A stretch of 64,000 nucleotides of DNA from an uncultured Paracoccaceae bacterium (GCA_937146765.1 CAKZRP010000037.1:186001-250000); one strand, 5' to 3'; positions 25,467 through 34,329 are shown, counted from the stretch's first letter. Translations and numbers: made by a program. The notes: generated by a model not told the origin, from the sequence alone.

Positions 25467-27122
25467 ATGACTGCGGACTATGTGATTGTTGGGGCCGGGA
25501 GTGCCGGCTGCGCCATGGCCTATCGGTTGAGCGAGGCGGGAAAATCGGTGCTGGTGATCGAACATGGCGGCACCGATGCCGGGCCGCTGATCCAGATGCC
25601 GGGCGCCTTGAGCTATCCGATGAACATGTCGCTCTATGACTGGGGCTACAAGAGCCAGCCCGAGCCCCATCTGGGCGGGCGCGAACTGGTCACCCCGCGC
25701 GGCAAGGTGATCGGCGGCTCTTCCTCGATCAACGGCATGGTCTATGTGCGCGGCCATGCGGGCGACTACAACCATTGGGCCGAAAGCGGCGCGGCGGGCT
25801 GGTCCTATGCCGATGTGCTGCCCTATTTCAAGCGGATGGAATGCTGGGACCCGCGCGGCCATGGCGGCGATGCGGACTGGCGCGGCAAGGACGGCCCGCT
25901 GCATGTGACCCGCGGCCCGCGCGACAATCCGCTGCACGATGCCTTTGTCTCTGCCGGCGCGCAGGCGGGCTACCCGCTCACCAGCGACTACAATGGCGCG
26001 CAGCAGGAGGGCTTCGGCCCGATGGAGATGACAGTCTACAAGGGCCGCCGCTGGTCCGCCGCCAATGCCTATCTGCGTCCCGCCCTCAAACGGCCGAACT
26101 GCAACCTGATCCGCGCCTTTGCCCGCAGGGTGGTGATCGAGGAGGGCCGCGCGGTGGGCGTCGAGGTCGAGCGCCACGGCAAGGTCGAGGTGATCCGCGC
26201 CAAGGCCGAGGTGATCCTCGCGGCCTCCTCGCTCAATTCGCCGAAACTCCTGATGCTCTCGGGCGTGGGGCCTGCGGCCCATCTGGCGGAACACGGCATC
26301 GAGGTCATCGCCGATCGCCCCGGCGTGGGCCAGAACCTGCAGGACCATCTCGAGGTCTATTTCCAATACGCCTGCAAGCAGCCGATCACGCTCTACAAAT
26401 ACTGGAACCTGTTTGGAAAGGCCTTCGTGGGCGCGCAATGGCTCTTTACCAAGACCGGGCTCGGGGCCTCGAACCAGTTCGAGAGTGCCGCCTTCATCCG
26501 CTCCGACAAGGGGGTGGATTACCCGGATATCCAGTACCACTTCCTGCCGCTGGCGGTGCGCTACGACGGCACCGTCGCCGCCGAGGGGCATGGCTTCCAG
26601 GTCCATGTCGGCCCGATGCGCTCCGCCTCACGCGGGGCGGTGACGCTGGCCTCCGCCGACCCCGGCGCGGCGCCCAAGATCACCTTCAACTACATGTCGC
26701 AGGACAGCGATTGGGAAGAGTTCCGCAAATGCATCCGCCTCACCCGCGAGGTCTTTGCGCAGCCGGCAATGGAGCCCTTCCTCAAGCATGAGATCCAGCC
26801 CGGCGCGGCGCTGCAATCGGATGCGGAGATCGACGGGTTCATCCGGGAACACGCCGAAAGCGCCTATCACCCCTGCGGCACCTGCAAGATGGGCGCGGTC
26901 TCCGACCCGATGGCGGTGGTGGACCCCGAATGCCGGGTGATCGGCGTCGAGGGGCTGCGGGTCGCCGACAGCTCGATCTTCCCGCGCATCACCAATGGCA
27001 ACCTCAACGGCCCCTCGATCATGACCGGCGAGAAGGCCTCCGACCATATCCTCGGCCGACGCCTGCCCTCGTCGAATGCCGAGCCCTGGTTCAACCCGAA
27101 CTGGCAGGTCGCACAGCGCTGA
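25467..27122 (+). CDS. betA: Choline dehydrogenase
   Basis: 551-residue GMC-family flavoprotein, membrane-associated, oxidising choline to betaine aldehyde. The FAD site [22 protein letters not shown] is at the N-terminus; [14 protein letters not shown] and [14 protein letters not shown] are GMC signatures 1 and 2; the active-site His is in [10 protein letters not shown] near residue 470 and the second catalytic His/Asn region is [21 protein letters not shown] at 25464 directly precedes the ATG used. TGGAGAAG serves as ribosome site. A terminator follows. Confidence 0.97.
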   Translation: MTADYVIVGAGSAGCAMAYRLSEAGKSVLVIEHGGTDAGPLIQMPGALSYPMNMSLYDWGYKSQPEPHLGGRELVTPRGKVIGGSSSINGMVYVRGHAGDYNHWAESGAAGWSYADVLPYFKRMECWDPRGHGGDADWRGKDGPLHVTRGPRDNPLHDAFVSAGAQAGYPLTSDYNGAQQEGFGPMEMTVYKGRRWSAANAYLRPALKRPNCNLIRAFARRVVIEEGRAVGVEVERHGKVEVIRAKAEVILAASSLNSPKLLMLSGVGPAAHLAEHGIEVIADRPGVGQNLQDHLEVYFQYACKQPITLYKYWNLFGKAFVGAQWLFTKTGLGASNQFESAAFIRSDKGVDYPDIQYHFLPLAVRYDGTVAAEGHGFQVHVGPMRSASRGAVTLASADPGAAPKITFNYMSQDSDWEEFRKCIRLTREVFAQPAMEPFLKHEIQPGAALQSDAEIDGFIREHAESAYHPCGTCKMGAVSDPMAVVDPECRVIGVEGLRVADSSIFPRITNGNLNGPSIMTGEKASDHILGRRLPSSNAEPWFNPNWQVAQR

Positions 27123-27147
27123 ACCCCGCGCTGACGATCCTCTCTGT

Positions 27148-27181
27148 CCGCCCCCTGCCGAGTGCAGCGGGGCGGTTTTTT
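27148..27181 (+). terminator. Terminator of the bet operon
   Basis: CCGCCCCCTGC, loop CGAGT, GCAGCGGGGCGG with one bulge, then TTTTTT. It begins 26 bases after the betA stop. Confidence 0.85.
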
Positions 27182-27208
27182 CCTCTGGTCGAGGGAATTT
27201 CGCCCGAC

Positions 27209-27222
27209 TTGATCCCGGTCAA
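27209..27222 (+). promoter_or_regulatory. FNR/FnrL-like box before the YdcH gene
   Basis: TTGATCCCGGTCAA, matching TTGA-N6-TCAA (consensus TTGAT-N4-ATCAA with one mismatch). Its centre is 27215.5; the -10-like TAGGCT at 27245-27250 predicts a start near 27257, giving a centre at about -41.5, the class II activator position. Confidence 0.5.
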
Positions 27223-27283
27223 AGTGCGCCTGCGAGTCATCTTCTAGGCTCCTGTCAAACACGGCAGACCAAGGAGCCAACAG

Positions 27284-27523
27284 ATGTCGCATACCCCGCA
27301 TGAACTGGGTGAGGAATTCCCCGACAAGGCCGCGCTGATCAGCGATCTGAAACAGTCGGACGCGCATTTCGCCAAGCTGGCCGAGGAATATCACGCGGTG
27401 AACCGCGCCGTGCACCGGGCCGAAAGCAATGTGGAGCCGGTCTCCGAACAGGCCGAGACAGAGATGCGCAAGGCGCGCGCCGCCCTGAAGGACGAGATCT
27501 GGGGCATCCTCGCCAAGGCGTGA
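27284..27523 (+). CDS. YdcH-family small protein (DUF465)
   Basis: 79-residue cytosolic coiled-coil protein. FPDKAALISDLKQSDAHFAKLAEEYHAVNRAVHRAE carries the DUF465 pattern (helical, with LKxxDxHFxxLxxEYxxxxxxI), and the C-terminal half KARAALKDEIWGILAKA is also typical. Family function is unknown. A strong ribosome site (AAGGAGCCAACAG) and its own promoter region with an FNR-like box indicate a single-gene unit, possibly induced at low oxygen. Confidence 0.9.
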   Translation: MSHTPHELGEEFPDKAALISDLKQSDAHFAKLAEEYHAVNRAVHRAESNVEPVSEQAETEMRKARAALKDEIWGILAKA

Positions 27524-27587
27524 CCAGCTCCGGGCGAGGGAACTCACCAAGAGACGTCAGGAGGGGTCGCGCGCTGCGCGGCCCCTT

Positions 27588-28976
27588 TCAGCTGACCCGG
27601 TAGGGCAGCACACTGCGCTCGTTGGTGTCGACGGTCAGGCGACGCTCCAGCGGCGGCACCGAGCGCTGGTGGCAATGGGGCCGTTCGCAGATGCGGCAGG
27701 AAATCCCGATCGGCTCGAAGGCGGAAGCCTGGGTGACGTCGAGCCCGTCGGCAAAGACCAGGGCCTCCGCATGGCTCACCTCACACCCGAGCGAGATCGC
27801 ATAGCGCCGCACCGGCGCGCCAAAGGAACCGCCCGGTTTCGACACGTCGCGGGCCAGCGAGATATAGCGCACCCCGTCGGGTGTCTCGGCCAATTGGCGC
27901 AGGAACCGTCCCGGGGTTTCAAAGGCGCGATGCACGTTCCACAGGGGGCAGGCGCCGCCGAAACGGGCAAATTGCAGCCGCGTGGCGGAGTGGCGCTTGG
28001 TGATCGTGCCGGCCTGATCGACACGGACAAAGAAGAAGGGGATGCCCTTGGCGCCGGGCCGTTGCAGGGTGGAGAGGCGATGCGCCACCTGCTCGATCGA
28101 GGCCCCAAAGCGGATCGACAGCAGTTCGAGGTCATGGCGGCAGGCCTGCGCGGCGGCCAGAAAACGGCCATAGGGCATCAGCGCCGCCCCGGCGAAGTAA
28201 TTCGCCAGACCGATCTTTGCAATCGCCCGCGCCTCCTCGGTCTGGAACTTTGCAAAATCCAGCGTCGCTTCCAGCAGGTCGCCATAGCGCAGGAGCGCGA
28301 ATTGCAACAGCATCTGGAACAGCCGCGTCTGCGGGGCGGAGCGATGCGAGAGCGCCAGCACCCGTGTCTCGGGATCATAGGCGCGCAGCCCCTCCATGTC
28401 GCGCAGGGTGAGGGTGATGCCCATCTCCTGCAGGGCGGTTTCGGCATTCTGGCGGGTGTCGCCACTGCCGGCGAAGCGTTCGGCGGCGCGGTCGACGGCG
28501 TCGATATAGTTGTCGCAGTAATGGAAGAAGTCGCGCACCTCCTCCCAGGGGCTGGCCTGGATACGCGCATCCTCGCGCCCCAGCGCCTCGTCCAGCGAGG
28601 CAAGCCGCTCATGGGTCTGGCGATAGGCGCGGTGCAGGGTGAGAAAGGCACGGGCCAGGGCCGGGGCGTTGGAGGCGGTGAGCCGCAGATCGGCGAGCGG
28701 CGGCACATCATCGGCAAAGACCGGATCCGCCATCGCCTCTCGCATGTCGGAGATCAGCCGCTCGCTGTCGCCCGAGGACAGCTCGGTCACATCAAGACCG
28801 AACTGCTGCGCCAGCGCCAGAACCACGGTGGTGGACACCGGGCGGTTGTTGTTCTCCATCTGGTTCAGATAGGGCAGGGAGACGCCAAGCTTGGCGGCAA
28901 AATCCTTCTGCGTCAGGGTGAGGCGGCTGCGCATCTCGCGCAGCTTGGCACCGGCATAGAGTTTTTGGGTCGCCAT
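27588..28976 (-). CDS. pccR: Short-chain acyl-CoA responsive regulator (ScfR/PccR type)
   Basis: 462-residue transcription regulator. An XRE-type helix-turn-helix is at residues ~8-65 (LREMRSRLTLTQKDFAAKLG, SLPYLNQMENNNRPVS); the centre corresponds to the DUF955/IrrE-like acyl-CoA-sensing region, and the C-terminal DUF2083-like part has the cysteine cluster CRICERPHCHQR. This is the ScfR family, whose Rhodobacter member PccR controls pccB. Two genes away lies pccB, and both upstream regions carry a TTTGCAAA box with a degenerate half-site at a four-base gap. ATG at 28976; autoregulation is likely. Confidence 0.85.
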   Translation of the reverse strand: MATQKLYAGAKLREMRSRLTLTQKDFAAKLGVSLPYLNQMENNNRPVSTTVVLALAQQFGLDVTELSSGDSERLISDMREAMADPVFADDVPPLADLRLTASNAPALARAFLTLHRAYRQTHERLASLDEALGREDARIQASPWEEVRDFFHYCDNYIDAVDRAAERFAGSGDTRQNAETALQEMGITLTLRDMEGLRAYDPETRVLALSHRSAPQTRLFQMLLQFALLRYGDLLEATLDFAKFQTEEARAIAKIGLANYFAGAALMPYGRFLAAAQACRHDLELLSIRFGASIEQVAHRLSTLQRPGAKGIPFFFVRVDQAGTITKRHSATRLQFARFGGACPLWNVHRAFETPGRFLRQLAETPDGVRYISLARDVSKPGGSFGAPVRRYAISLGCEVSHAEALVFADGLDVTQASAFEPIGISCRICERPHCHQRSVPPLERRLTVDTNERSVLPYRVS

Positions 28977-28988
28977 CCGGATGCTACC

Positions 28989-29008
28989 TTTGCAAAACAT
29001 ATATGCCT
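28989..29008 (-). promoter_or_regulatory. PccR-type binding site upstream of pccR
   Basis: TTTGCAAA (28989-28996), four bases, ATATGCCT (29001-29008). The first half is the perfect palindromic box; the second is degenerate. The perfect box ends 12 bases before the pccR start codon, so binding would block its own expression. Confidence 0.6.
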
Positions 29009-29130
29009 GAATTGTAGAAGTGCAAAGTCGCGCTGGCAAGCGCTCAGCGGCCCGAGGGCCTGCGTCTGGCTCGCTGGCCCGACCCCGGGGATCCCTTCTG
29101 CAAAGGGCTGTGGGTGCAAGGGCGGGGAGC

Positions 29131-29200
29131 CTCCCGCCCGCTGGGCCTGCTTTGGAAAAGCCGTCCCATCAGTTGGGCCTGGCGCCGCGCGCGCCCCAGA
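29131..29200. repeat. Dispersed intergenic repeat B, copy 2
   Basis: Shares the order CTCCCGCCCG, TGCTTTGGAAAAGCC, TTGGGCCTGGCGCCGCGC with 7513-7585. Its final part opens a perfect 17-bp hairpin, arms 29181-29197 and 29201-29217 with loop AGA. Confidence 0.6.
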
Positions 29201-29243
29201 GGGGCGCGCGCGGCGCCGGTCGCTTCGGGCAAGGCCCGAAGCG
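29181..29243 (-). terminator. Two tandem perfect hairpins downstream of the MFS gene
   Basis: First: GGCGCCGCGCGCGCCCC, loop AGA, matching arm to 29217 (17 pairs). Second: CGCTTCGGGC, loop AAG, GCCCGAAGCG (29221-29243, 10 pairs). They lie 58 bases beyond the MFS stop. No U-run follows on the minus strand, so termination is an inference from position. Confidence 0.4.
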
Positions 29244-29300
29244 AAACCGCTCGATCCCGACGGTCCGGGGCAAGCGCCTGTCACTGCGACAGCCGCAGGC

Positions 29301-30494
29301 TCAGGTCGCGATCCTGAGCTGCCGTTCGCGGCGCATCACGTAGAGAATGGCGAAAAGGCCGACAATGCCGGTGCCCCACATGATCTCCAACAGCGGCACC
29401 GCGTTGGAGCCGGGCACCAGCAGCCAACCCGCTGCGGCGCTAAGGGCGGCACCTGCGCCGATCATGATGGCGGAGGAAAGCCCGGCCGCTGTGCCCGCCA
29501 GATGCGGTCGCACGCCGATGGCGCCGGTGGTGCCATTGGGGATCGCCATGCCGTTGCCAAGGCCGACAAAGCACATGAAGCCGAAGAAGGTCCAGACCGT
29601 ATCCCAGCCCGAGAGGGTGATGAAAAGCGACGCACCGACCCCGAGGATGTTGACGATCGCGCCCCAGAACACCATCGCATTGATGCCGACCCGCTCCGAA
29701 TAGCGACCGGAGAGGAAATTGCCGAGGAAATACCCCAGCGCCGGGGCGGAGAAGTAAAGCCCCAGTTCGGCGCTGTTCAGCCCATAGACCTCGGTGCCCA
29801 CAAAGGGGCTGCCTCCGAGATAGGCAAAGAAGCTGCCCGCCGAAAGCCCCGCCGCCAGCGAATAGCCCCAGAAGCGCGGCGAGCGCAGCAGTTCGGGGTA
29901 TTCGCGGAACTGTTCCACCAGCGTCTTGCCGCTCTTGGTGGCGGTCTCGCCGAAATCGGCCCAGAAGATCACCAGCGTCACCGCCGCGGCGGCAAACAGC
30001 AGCCAGAAATTCGCGTGCCACCCGAGGGCCTGGTCCAGCACGCCGCCAAGCGCGGGCCCGATCATCGGCACCACGGTCATGCCCATGGTAACATAGCCGA
30101 TCATGCTGGCGGCCTTTGGGCCTTCATACATGTCGCGCACCGCCGCCCGGCTCAGCACCATGCAGGTGGCCACCACCGCCTGCGCCATGCGGAAGGCGAG
30201 GAAGATGCCGGCCGTGGGGGCAAAGATGCAGCCCAAAGTGGCCAGCAGGAACAGCACCAGCGAGACCATCATCACCGGCCTCCGCCCCATCTTGTCGGAA
30301 ATCGGACCGACCAGGATCTGGATCACCGTGCTGGCGGCAAGATAAAATGGCACCGACAGCGCGATCAGCCGGTATTCCACCCCGAAATAGGCCGCCATGC
30401 CGGGCAGCGAGGGTTGGAAGATGTTCATGCCAAGCGCGGATAGGCCGGACAGCAGGATCAGGGTCCAGATCGTAGGGGGTGTGGTGCGGGTCAC
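29301..30494 (-). CDS. Bcr/CflA-family multidrug efflux MFS transporter
   Basis: 397-residue inner-membrane drug:H+ antiporter with 12 membrane segments. SALGMNIFQPSLPGMAAYF matches the Bcr/CflA N-terminus, and GPISDKMGRRPVMMVSLVLF is the MFS motif A (loop 2-3). RAAVRDMYEG and VPMIGPALGGVLDQ (motif C, with the GPxxGG element) complete the antiporter pattern. Start is a GTG at 30494; no in-frame ATG precedes the first membrane helix and the ribosome site is weak. It lies between pccR and pccB and is divergent from pccB. Confidence 0.9.
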   Translation of the reverse strand: MTRTTPPTIWTLILLSGLSALGMNIFQPSLPGMAAYFGVEYRLIALSVPFYLAASTVIQILVGPISDKMGRRPVMMVSLVLFLLATLGCIFAPTAGIFLAFRMAQAVVATCMVLSRAAVRDMYEGPKAASMIGYVTMGMTVVPMIGPALGGVLDQALGWHANFWLLFAAAAVTLVIFWADFGETATKSGKTLVEQFREYPELLRSPRFWGYSLAAGLSAGSFFAYLGGSPFVGTEVYGLNSAELGLYFSAPALGYFLGNFLSGRYSERVGINAMVFWGAIVNILGVGASLFITLSGWDTVWTFFGFMCFVGLGNGMAIPNGTTGAIGVRPHLAGTAAGLSSAIMIGAGAALSAAAGWLLVPGSNAVPLLEIMWGTGIVGLFAILYVMRRERQLRIAT

Positions 30495-30680
30495 TGTACG
30501 TCTCGGTTTAGTTTACCTGTTCAGGGTCTAGGCCGCGCGGGCAGCCTTGTCCAATGAAGCTGACATTTGGGATACAATTTTGTCGCACGAAACAGGAAGG
30601 GAGCAGGGCCTGTCTGTGACGCGGGTCACCTGTTGGCACGGCCAGGCGTGAATTTGCTGATTTACAGTTTTGCAGTCGTG

Positions 30681-30700
30681 ATATGCATTAACTTTGCAAA
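30681..30700 (+). promoter_or_regulatory. PccR-type binding site upstream of pccB
   Basis: ATATGCAT (30681-30688), four bases (TAAC), TTTGCAAA (30693-30700). Same perfect-box plus degenerate-half-site layout and the same four-base gap as upstream of pccR. It lies just upstream of a possible -35 at 30716, fitting an activator. Confidence 0.65.
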
Positions 30701-30715
30701 TTTGCGACATTTGCC

Positions 30716-30744
30716 TTGGGGCGCGACCTCAGCCAAGCTAGGGT
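30716..30744 (+). promoter_or_regulatory. Possible pccB promoter
   Basis: TTGGGG (30716-30721), 17-base spacer, TAGGGT (30739-30744). Both boxes are weak, as expected of an activator-dependent promoter; the PccR-type site ends 15 bases upstream. Confidence 0.3.
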
Positions 30745-30787
30745 CGCCACAACTCATAAGGCCCAAACTGATCAGGGGGCATTTGCC

Positions 30788-32320
30788 ATGAAAGACATTC
30801 TTGCCGAACTCGAAGACCGCCGCCAGAACGCCCGGCTCGGTGGGGGACAGACCCGCATCGACGCCCAGCATGGCCGCGGCAAGCTGACCGCTCGCGAGCG
30901 TATCGAGCTTCTGCTCGATGAGGGCAGCTTTGAAGAGTTCGACATGTTCATCTCGCATCGTTGCACCGATTTCGGGATGGAGAACAACAAGCCCGCCGGC
31001 GATGGTGTCGTCACCGGCTGGGGCACCATCAATGGCCGCCAGGTCTATGTCTTCTCTCAGGATTTCACCGTTCTGGGCGGCTCCGTCTCCGCCACCCATG
31101 CGCAGAAGATCTGCAAGATCATGGATATGGCAATGCAGAACGGCGCCCCGGTGATCGGCCTCAACGATTCCGGCGGGGCCCGGATCCAGGAAGGCGTCGA
31201 TGCGCTGGCCGGCTATGCCGAGATCTTCCAGCGCAACATCATGGCCTCGGGCGTGGTGCCGCAGATTTCCGTCATCATGGGGCCCTGCGCCGGCGGTGCG
31301 GTCTACAGCCCGGCGATGACCGACTTCATCTTCATGGTGAAGGACACCTCCTATATGTTTGTGACCGGCCCCGATGTGGTGAAGACGGTGACCAACGAAC
31401 AGGTGACCGCCGAGGAGCTGGGCGGTGCCTCCACCCATACCCGCAAGTCCTCCGTCGCCGATGGCGCCTTTGAAAACGATGTGGAGGCGCTGGCCGAGGT
31501 CCGCCGCCTGGTCGATTTCCTGCCCGCCAACAACCGCGAGAAACCGCCGGTGCGGCCCTTCTTTGACGACCCCGCCCGGATCGAGGACAGCCTCGACACG
31601 CTGATCCCGGAAAACGCCAACACGCCCTACGACATGAAGGAGCTCATCACCAAAGTGGCGGATGAGGGCGATTTCTACGAGATCCAGGCCGATTTCGCCA
31701 AGAACATCATCACCGGCTTCATCCGCCTCGAAGGTCAGACGGTGGGGGTGGTGGCGAACCAGCCGATGGTGCTGGCGGGCTGTCTCGACATCGACAGCTC
31801 CCGCAAGGCGGCGCGCTTCGTGCGTTTCTGCGACTGTTTCGAGATCCCGATCCTGACCTTTGTTGACGTTCCGGGCTTCCTGCCGGGGACAGCACAGGAA
31901 TATGGCGGCGTCATCAAGCACGGGGCCAAGCTGCTGTTCGCCTATGGCGAGGCGACGGTGCCCAAGGTCACCGTGATCACCCGCAAGGCCTATGGCGGTG
32001 CCTATGACGTGATGGCCTCCAAGCACCTGCGCGGCGATTTCAACTACGCCTGGCCCACTGCCGAAATCGCGGTGATGGGCGCAAAGGGCGCGACCGAGAT
32101 CATCCACCGCGCCGATCTGAAAGACCCGGAGAAGATCGCCGCCCATGCCAAGGATTACGAGGACCGCTTTGCCAATCCCTTTGTGGCGGCCGAGCGCGGC
32201 TTTATCGACGAGGTGATCCAGCCGAAATCGACCCGCCGCCGGGTGGCCCGCGCCTTTGCCAGCCTGCGCGGCAAGAAGCTGCAGAACCCGTGGAAGAAGC
32301 ACGACAATATTCCCCTGTGA
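30788..32320 (+). CDS. pccB: Propionyl-CoA carboxylase, carboxyltransferase (beta) subunit
   Basis: 510-residue subunit that transfers CO2 from biotin to propionyl-CoA to give methylmalonyl-CoA. Two crotonase-fold halves are present: the first with [20 protein letters not shown] and [20 protein letters not shown], the second with [18 protein letters not shown] and [18 protein letters not shown], both oxyanion-hole motifs intact. Length is standard. ATG at 30788. The partner pccA is 3.3 kb downstream, past six small genes. Likely induced by propionate or acetate through the PccR-type site upstream. Confidence 0.97.
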   Translation: MKDILAELEDRRQNARLGGGQTRIDAQHGRGKLTARERIELLLDEGSFEEFDMFISHRCTDFGMENNKPAGDGVVTGWGTINGRQVYVFSQDFTVLGGSVSATHAQKICKIMDMAMQNGAPVIGLNDSGGARIQEGVDALAGYAEIFQRNIMASGVVPQISVIMGPCAGGAVYSPAMTDFIFMVKDTSYMFVTGPDVVKTVTNEQVTAEELGGASTHTRKSSVADGAFENDVEALAEVRRLVDFLPANNREKPPVRPFFDDPARIEDSLDTLIPENANTPYDMKELITKVADEGDFYEIQADFAKNIITGFIRLEGQTVGVVANQPMVLAGCLDIDSSRKAARFVRFCDCFEIPILTFVDVPGFLPGTAQEYGGVIKHGAKLLFAYGEATVPKVTVITRKAYGGAYDVMASKHLRGDFNYAWPTAEIAVMGAKGATEIIHRADLKDPEKIAAHAKDYEDRFANPFVAAERGFIDEVIQPKSTRRRVARAFASLRGKKLQNPWKKHDNIPL

Positions 32321-32366
32321 GGATGTTTGCCCTAAGCAGAAGGTCCATTCAATTTTGGAGAGACTA

Positions 32367-32837
32367 ATGCGATATTTACTCGCCCTTCTGGCGGTGTTTG
32401 CCGCCCAGCCTGCGCTTTCCGCGCAGGCGGGTGCCGAATGCCGGGGTAAAAAGACCTTTGAACTGAGCGACGGCACCGCGGGCTGTCTGCTGAAACTGGC
32501 CGATACCAGCATCACGCGCACGCTGTCGCGCGATGACGGTCAGTCCCGCTCGCGGCAGGCCGAGGCCGTGATCGCCGTGGTTGGGGTCTATGGCACCTTT
32601 GACACCAGGATGAAGGTCACGTCGACCCGGTTGAAGGAGATCTGCACTGTGGTGATGCCGGCGATGAAGCAGGCTTCCGCGGGCAAGGCGCCTGATCATG
32701 TCATCGTGCAGATGCTCTGGCCCGGCGTTGCCTTGCCGCAGCCGACCCGGTCCAACGGCGGCGAGCACCTCAATCAGGTCGCGGAGTTGAATGCCTCCTG
32801 CCGCTCGCCGCAGTATTTCGGGACCCGCAGCCGGTGA
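32367..32837 (+). CDS. Secreted hypothetical protein (156 residues)
   Basis: Signal peptide MRYLLALLAVFAAQPALS, cleaved before AQAGAE. The mature part has four cysteines (AECRGKK, AGCLLK, KEICTV, NASCRSP), suggesting disulfides in the periplasm, and no recognised domain. It begins 46 bases after pccB with ribosome site GGAGAG, so it is probably in the pccB transcript. Its stop overlaps the next start by four bases (GTGA). Function unknown. Confidence 0.75.
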   Translation: MRYLLALLAVFAAQPALSAQAGAECRGKKTFELSDGTAGCLLKLADTSITRTLSRDDGQSRSRQAEAVIAVVGVYGTFDTRMKVTSTRLKEICTVVMPAMKQASAGKAPDHVIVQMLWPGVALPQPTRSNGGEHLNQVAELNASCRSPQYFGTRSR

Positions 32838-33181
32838 AGACCCGCTGGCATATCACCCGCGGGGAGGGAGAGCTCACGCTCTCCCGACACCGGCCTGCGC
32901 GCTTTGACGTCAAGGCGGAGGCGACTCTCCCTATGGGCGATCCCCTGCGGCTGGCGCATCAGATCCGCCAGGACCTCTGGCGGCAGCTGCAGCGGCTGCG
33001 GGGCTTCTCGCCGGTGGTGCGGCTGACCCGCGCGGGCGAGATGATTCGCGTCGAGGCGGGCGGGCGAGTCGCCGCGCCGGTGGCGCCGGGTCTGGCGGCG
33101 GAGATCGCAGCCCTGCTGGCCTGCCCGGCGCGGCGCGATCGTTGGATTGCGCAGGCCCGTCGGCAGGGAAAGGGGTTCTGA
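32834..33181 (+). CDS. Hypothetical protein (115 residues), coupled to the previous gene
   Basis: Starts at a GTG whose last bases form part of the previous stop (GTGA), a sign of translational coupling. The protein is basic, with RFDVKAEATLPMGDPLRLAHQIRQDLWRQLQRLRG in the middle and no signal peptide or membrane helix, so cytosolic. No domain recognised; I have no function to offer. Codon usage matches its neighbours. Confidence 0.65.
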   Translation: MKTRWHITRGEGELTLSRHRPARFDVKAEATLPMGDPLRLAHQIRQDLWRQLQRLRGFSPVVRLTRAGEMIRVEAGGRVAAPVAPGLAAEIAALLACPARRDRWIAQARRQGKGF

Positions 33182-33544
33182 ATGGCACGGGAGCGTGATG
33201 AGTCTCGCACCAGGTTCACCCAGCGGTTGTTTCAGGCCGATTTCGCCTCAGGGTTTCTGGGTAACGAATCCCTTTCTCGCCTGTCGCTTGGGCAATCTGC
33301 TGAATTTCTGCACAAATTTGTAACAGTGTTTGACACGAAGGCCGAATCGGTTGCATTCTCCGTCTCAGCCGAAACGAGTTTAGCGCGCGCCTCTGGCGCT
33401 GCGCCCGCAGCCCCGGCAGGAGGAGCCCAATCTGATTGGGGTCGGGGCTGCGGCAATTATCCGGCAAGTCGCCCGAAACTCAGCTCGAAAAAACCCGCAC
33501 TGCAGCCATGTGTCCCGCAACCTGAGGTTGCGCGCAGTCTTGCC
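33182..33544. other. Gap with possible promoter
   Basis: 363 bases. A frame is open through it from an ATG at 33182, but that translation is not conserved-looking and would place a signal peptide in the middle of a protein, so I treat it as non-coding. It is less GC-rich than its surroundings and contains a palindrome ACAAATTTGT (33312-33321) and a perfect TTGACA. Confidence 0.5.
33330..33359 (+). promoter_or_regulatory. Possible promoter of the DUF6497 gene
   Basis: TTGACA (33330-33335, perfect -35), 18-base spacer, CATTCT (33354-33359, weak -10). A 10-base palindrome lies nine bases upstream. Confidence 0.35.
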
Positions 33545-33964
33545 TTGTCGCTGGTCCGTGCCCGCAGCCGGGCGCTGTTTGGCGGCCTGGCCCTTCTGAT
33601 GGCGCTCAGTGCCTCGGGCATGGCAAGGGCGGCGGACCCCACCCGGATCACGGTGCCCTCGGGCCAGGAGATCACCCTCTCCGAAGTGCTGCTGGACGAG
33701 GCGCCCGGCGAGCTCTGGGCGCGGTTCCGCTTTGTTGCCCCCGCCATCCGGGCCGGGGGGCAGGGCGAGAGCGCGGGCGATATCGATCACCTCTGTACCG
33801 CCCTCGCACGTCCCTACCTCAGCCATCACGGGCTTGCGCCCGCGCGAGTGGTGATTTCGCTCGCCAGCCGCGAGGTGCCCTTTGGCAGCAGCGCGGGCGA
33901 CGTCACCCAGTTCTTTGAAACCTACCGCCTTGAGGGCGAAACCTGCGTCTGGGAGGGCTTCTGA
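33545..33964 (+). CDS. Secreted DUF6497 protein
   Basis: About 139 residues. The core matches the DUF6497 family of Rhodobacteraceae: ITVPSGQEITLSEVLLDEAPG, GELWARFRFVAP, DIDHLCTALARPYL, VVISLASREVPFG, TQFFETYRLEGETCVWEGF. The two conserved Cys may pair. The start is uncertain: a TTG at 33545 gives a complete signal peptide (MSLVRARSRALFGGLALLMA then ASGMARA), whereas the first ATG (33599) cuts into it. Periplasmic; function unknown, and the family is sometimes mislabelled as acetolactate synthase. Confidence 0.65.
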   Translation: MSLVRARSRALFGGLALLMALSASGMARAADPTRITVPSGQEITLSEVLLDEAPGELWARFRFVAPAIRAGGQGESAGDIDHLCTALARPYLSHHGLAPARVVISLASREVPFGSSAGDVTQFFETYRLEGETCVWEGF

Positions 33965-34175
33965 TGGGCCTTATCCCTCGTCATCGGCACTTTTTTGCGA
34001 TTTTCGCGTCAGCAGCCTGTCTGGACAGCGAATTGCCATATGTTGTGCCAAACATTACCGCTATGGTGCGCGCGGGACGCAAACATGCGCCTCGGTGCTT
34101 TGGGCTGTCCGCTGCACCGTTTGAGGTGCGGGCCGAGGCCCGCGCAGGTTATCTCTTTGGTCTTAGGAGACTGAT

Positions 34176-34319
34176 ATGTCCAAGAGCATCAAGCTTTTCA
34201 CCCTCGCAGCCATGCTGGCCGCCGTCGCCGCTTGCGCGGGTCAGAAAGAAGAAGAGTTCGTCGTGGTCAACCCCGAGCCGATCTCTCAGGAACCGGCTTT
34301 CACCGGCAAATACAAGTAA
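34176..34319 (+). CDS. Small lipoprotein (47 residues)
   Basis: MSKSIKLFTLAAMLAAVAAC is a short lipoprotein signal ending in the lipobox AVAAC; the mature part is only 28 residues, acidic in the middle (QKEEEFVVVNPEP) and ending FTGKYK. A clear ribosome site (TAGGAGACTGAT) and a hairpin terminator directly after it support a real single gene. It is anchored in a membrane facing the periplasm. Comparable tiny lipoproteins are common in roseobacters; function unknown. Confidence 0.8.
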   Translation: MSKSIKLFTLAAMLAAVAACAGQKEEEFVVVNPEPISQEPAFTGKYK

Positions 34320-34329
34320 CCACTTCAGG

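Larger units (their letters stand above)
28977..29300. other. Intergenic region: pccR control region and hairpins
   Basis: 324 bases between two minus-strand genes. The left end (28977-29010) is A+T-rich and holds the pccR promoter/operator; the rest is very GC-rich with repeat B copy 2 and two consecutive perfect hairpins (29181-29217 and 29221-29243) that could terminate the MFS gene. No coding gene is supported. Confidence 0.65.

Noticed and set aside
27669..30443. A 924-codon open frame on the plus strand
   Set aside because: It runs antisense through pccR, the intergenic repeats and the MFS gene; the translation is His/Gln/Arg/Gly-rich with no family match, as expected for the opposite strand of GC-rich coding DNA.
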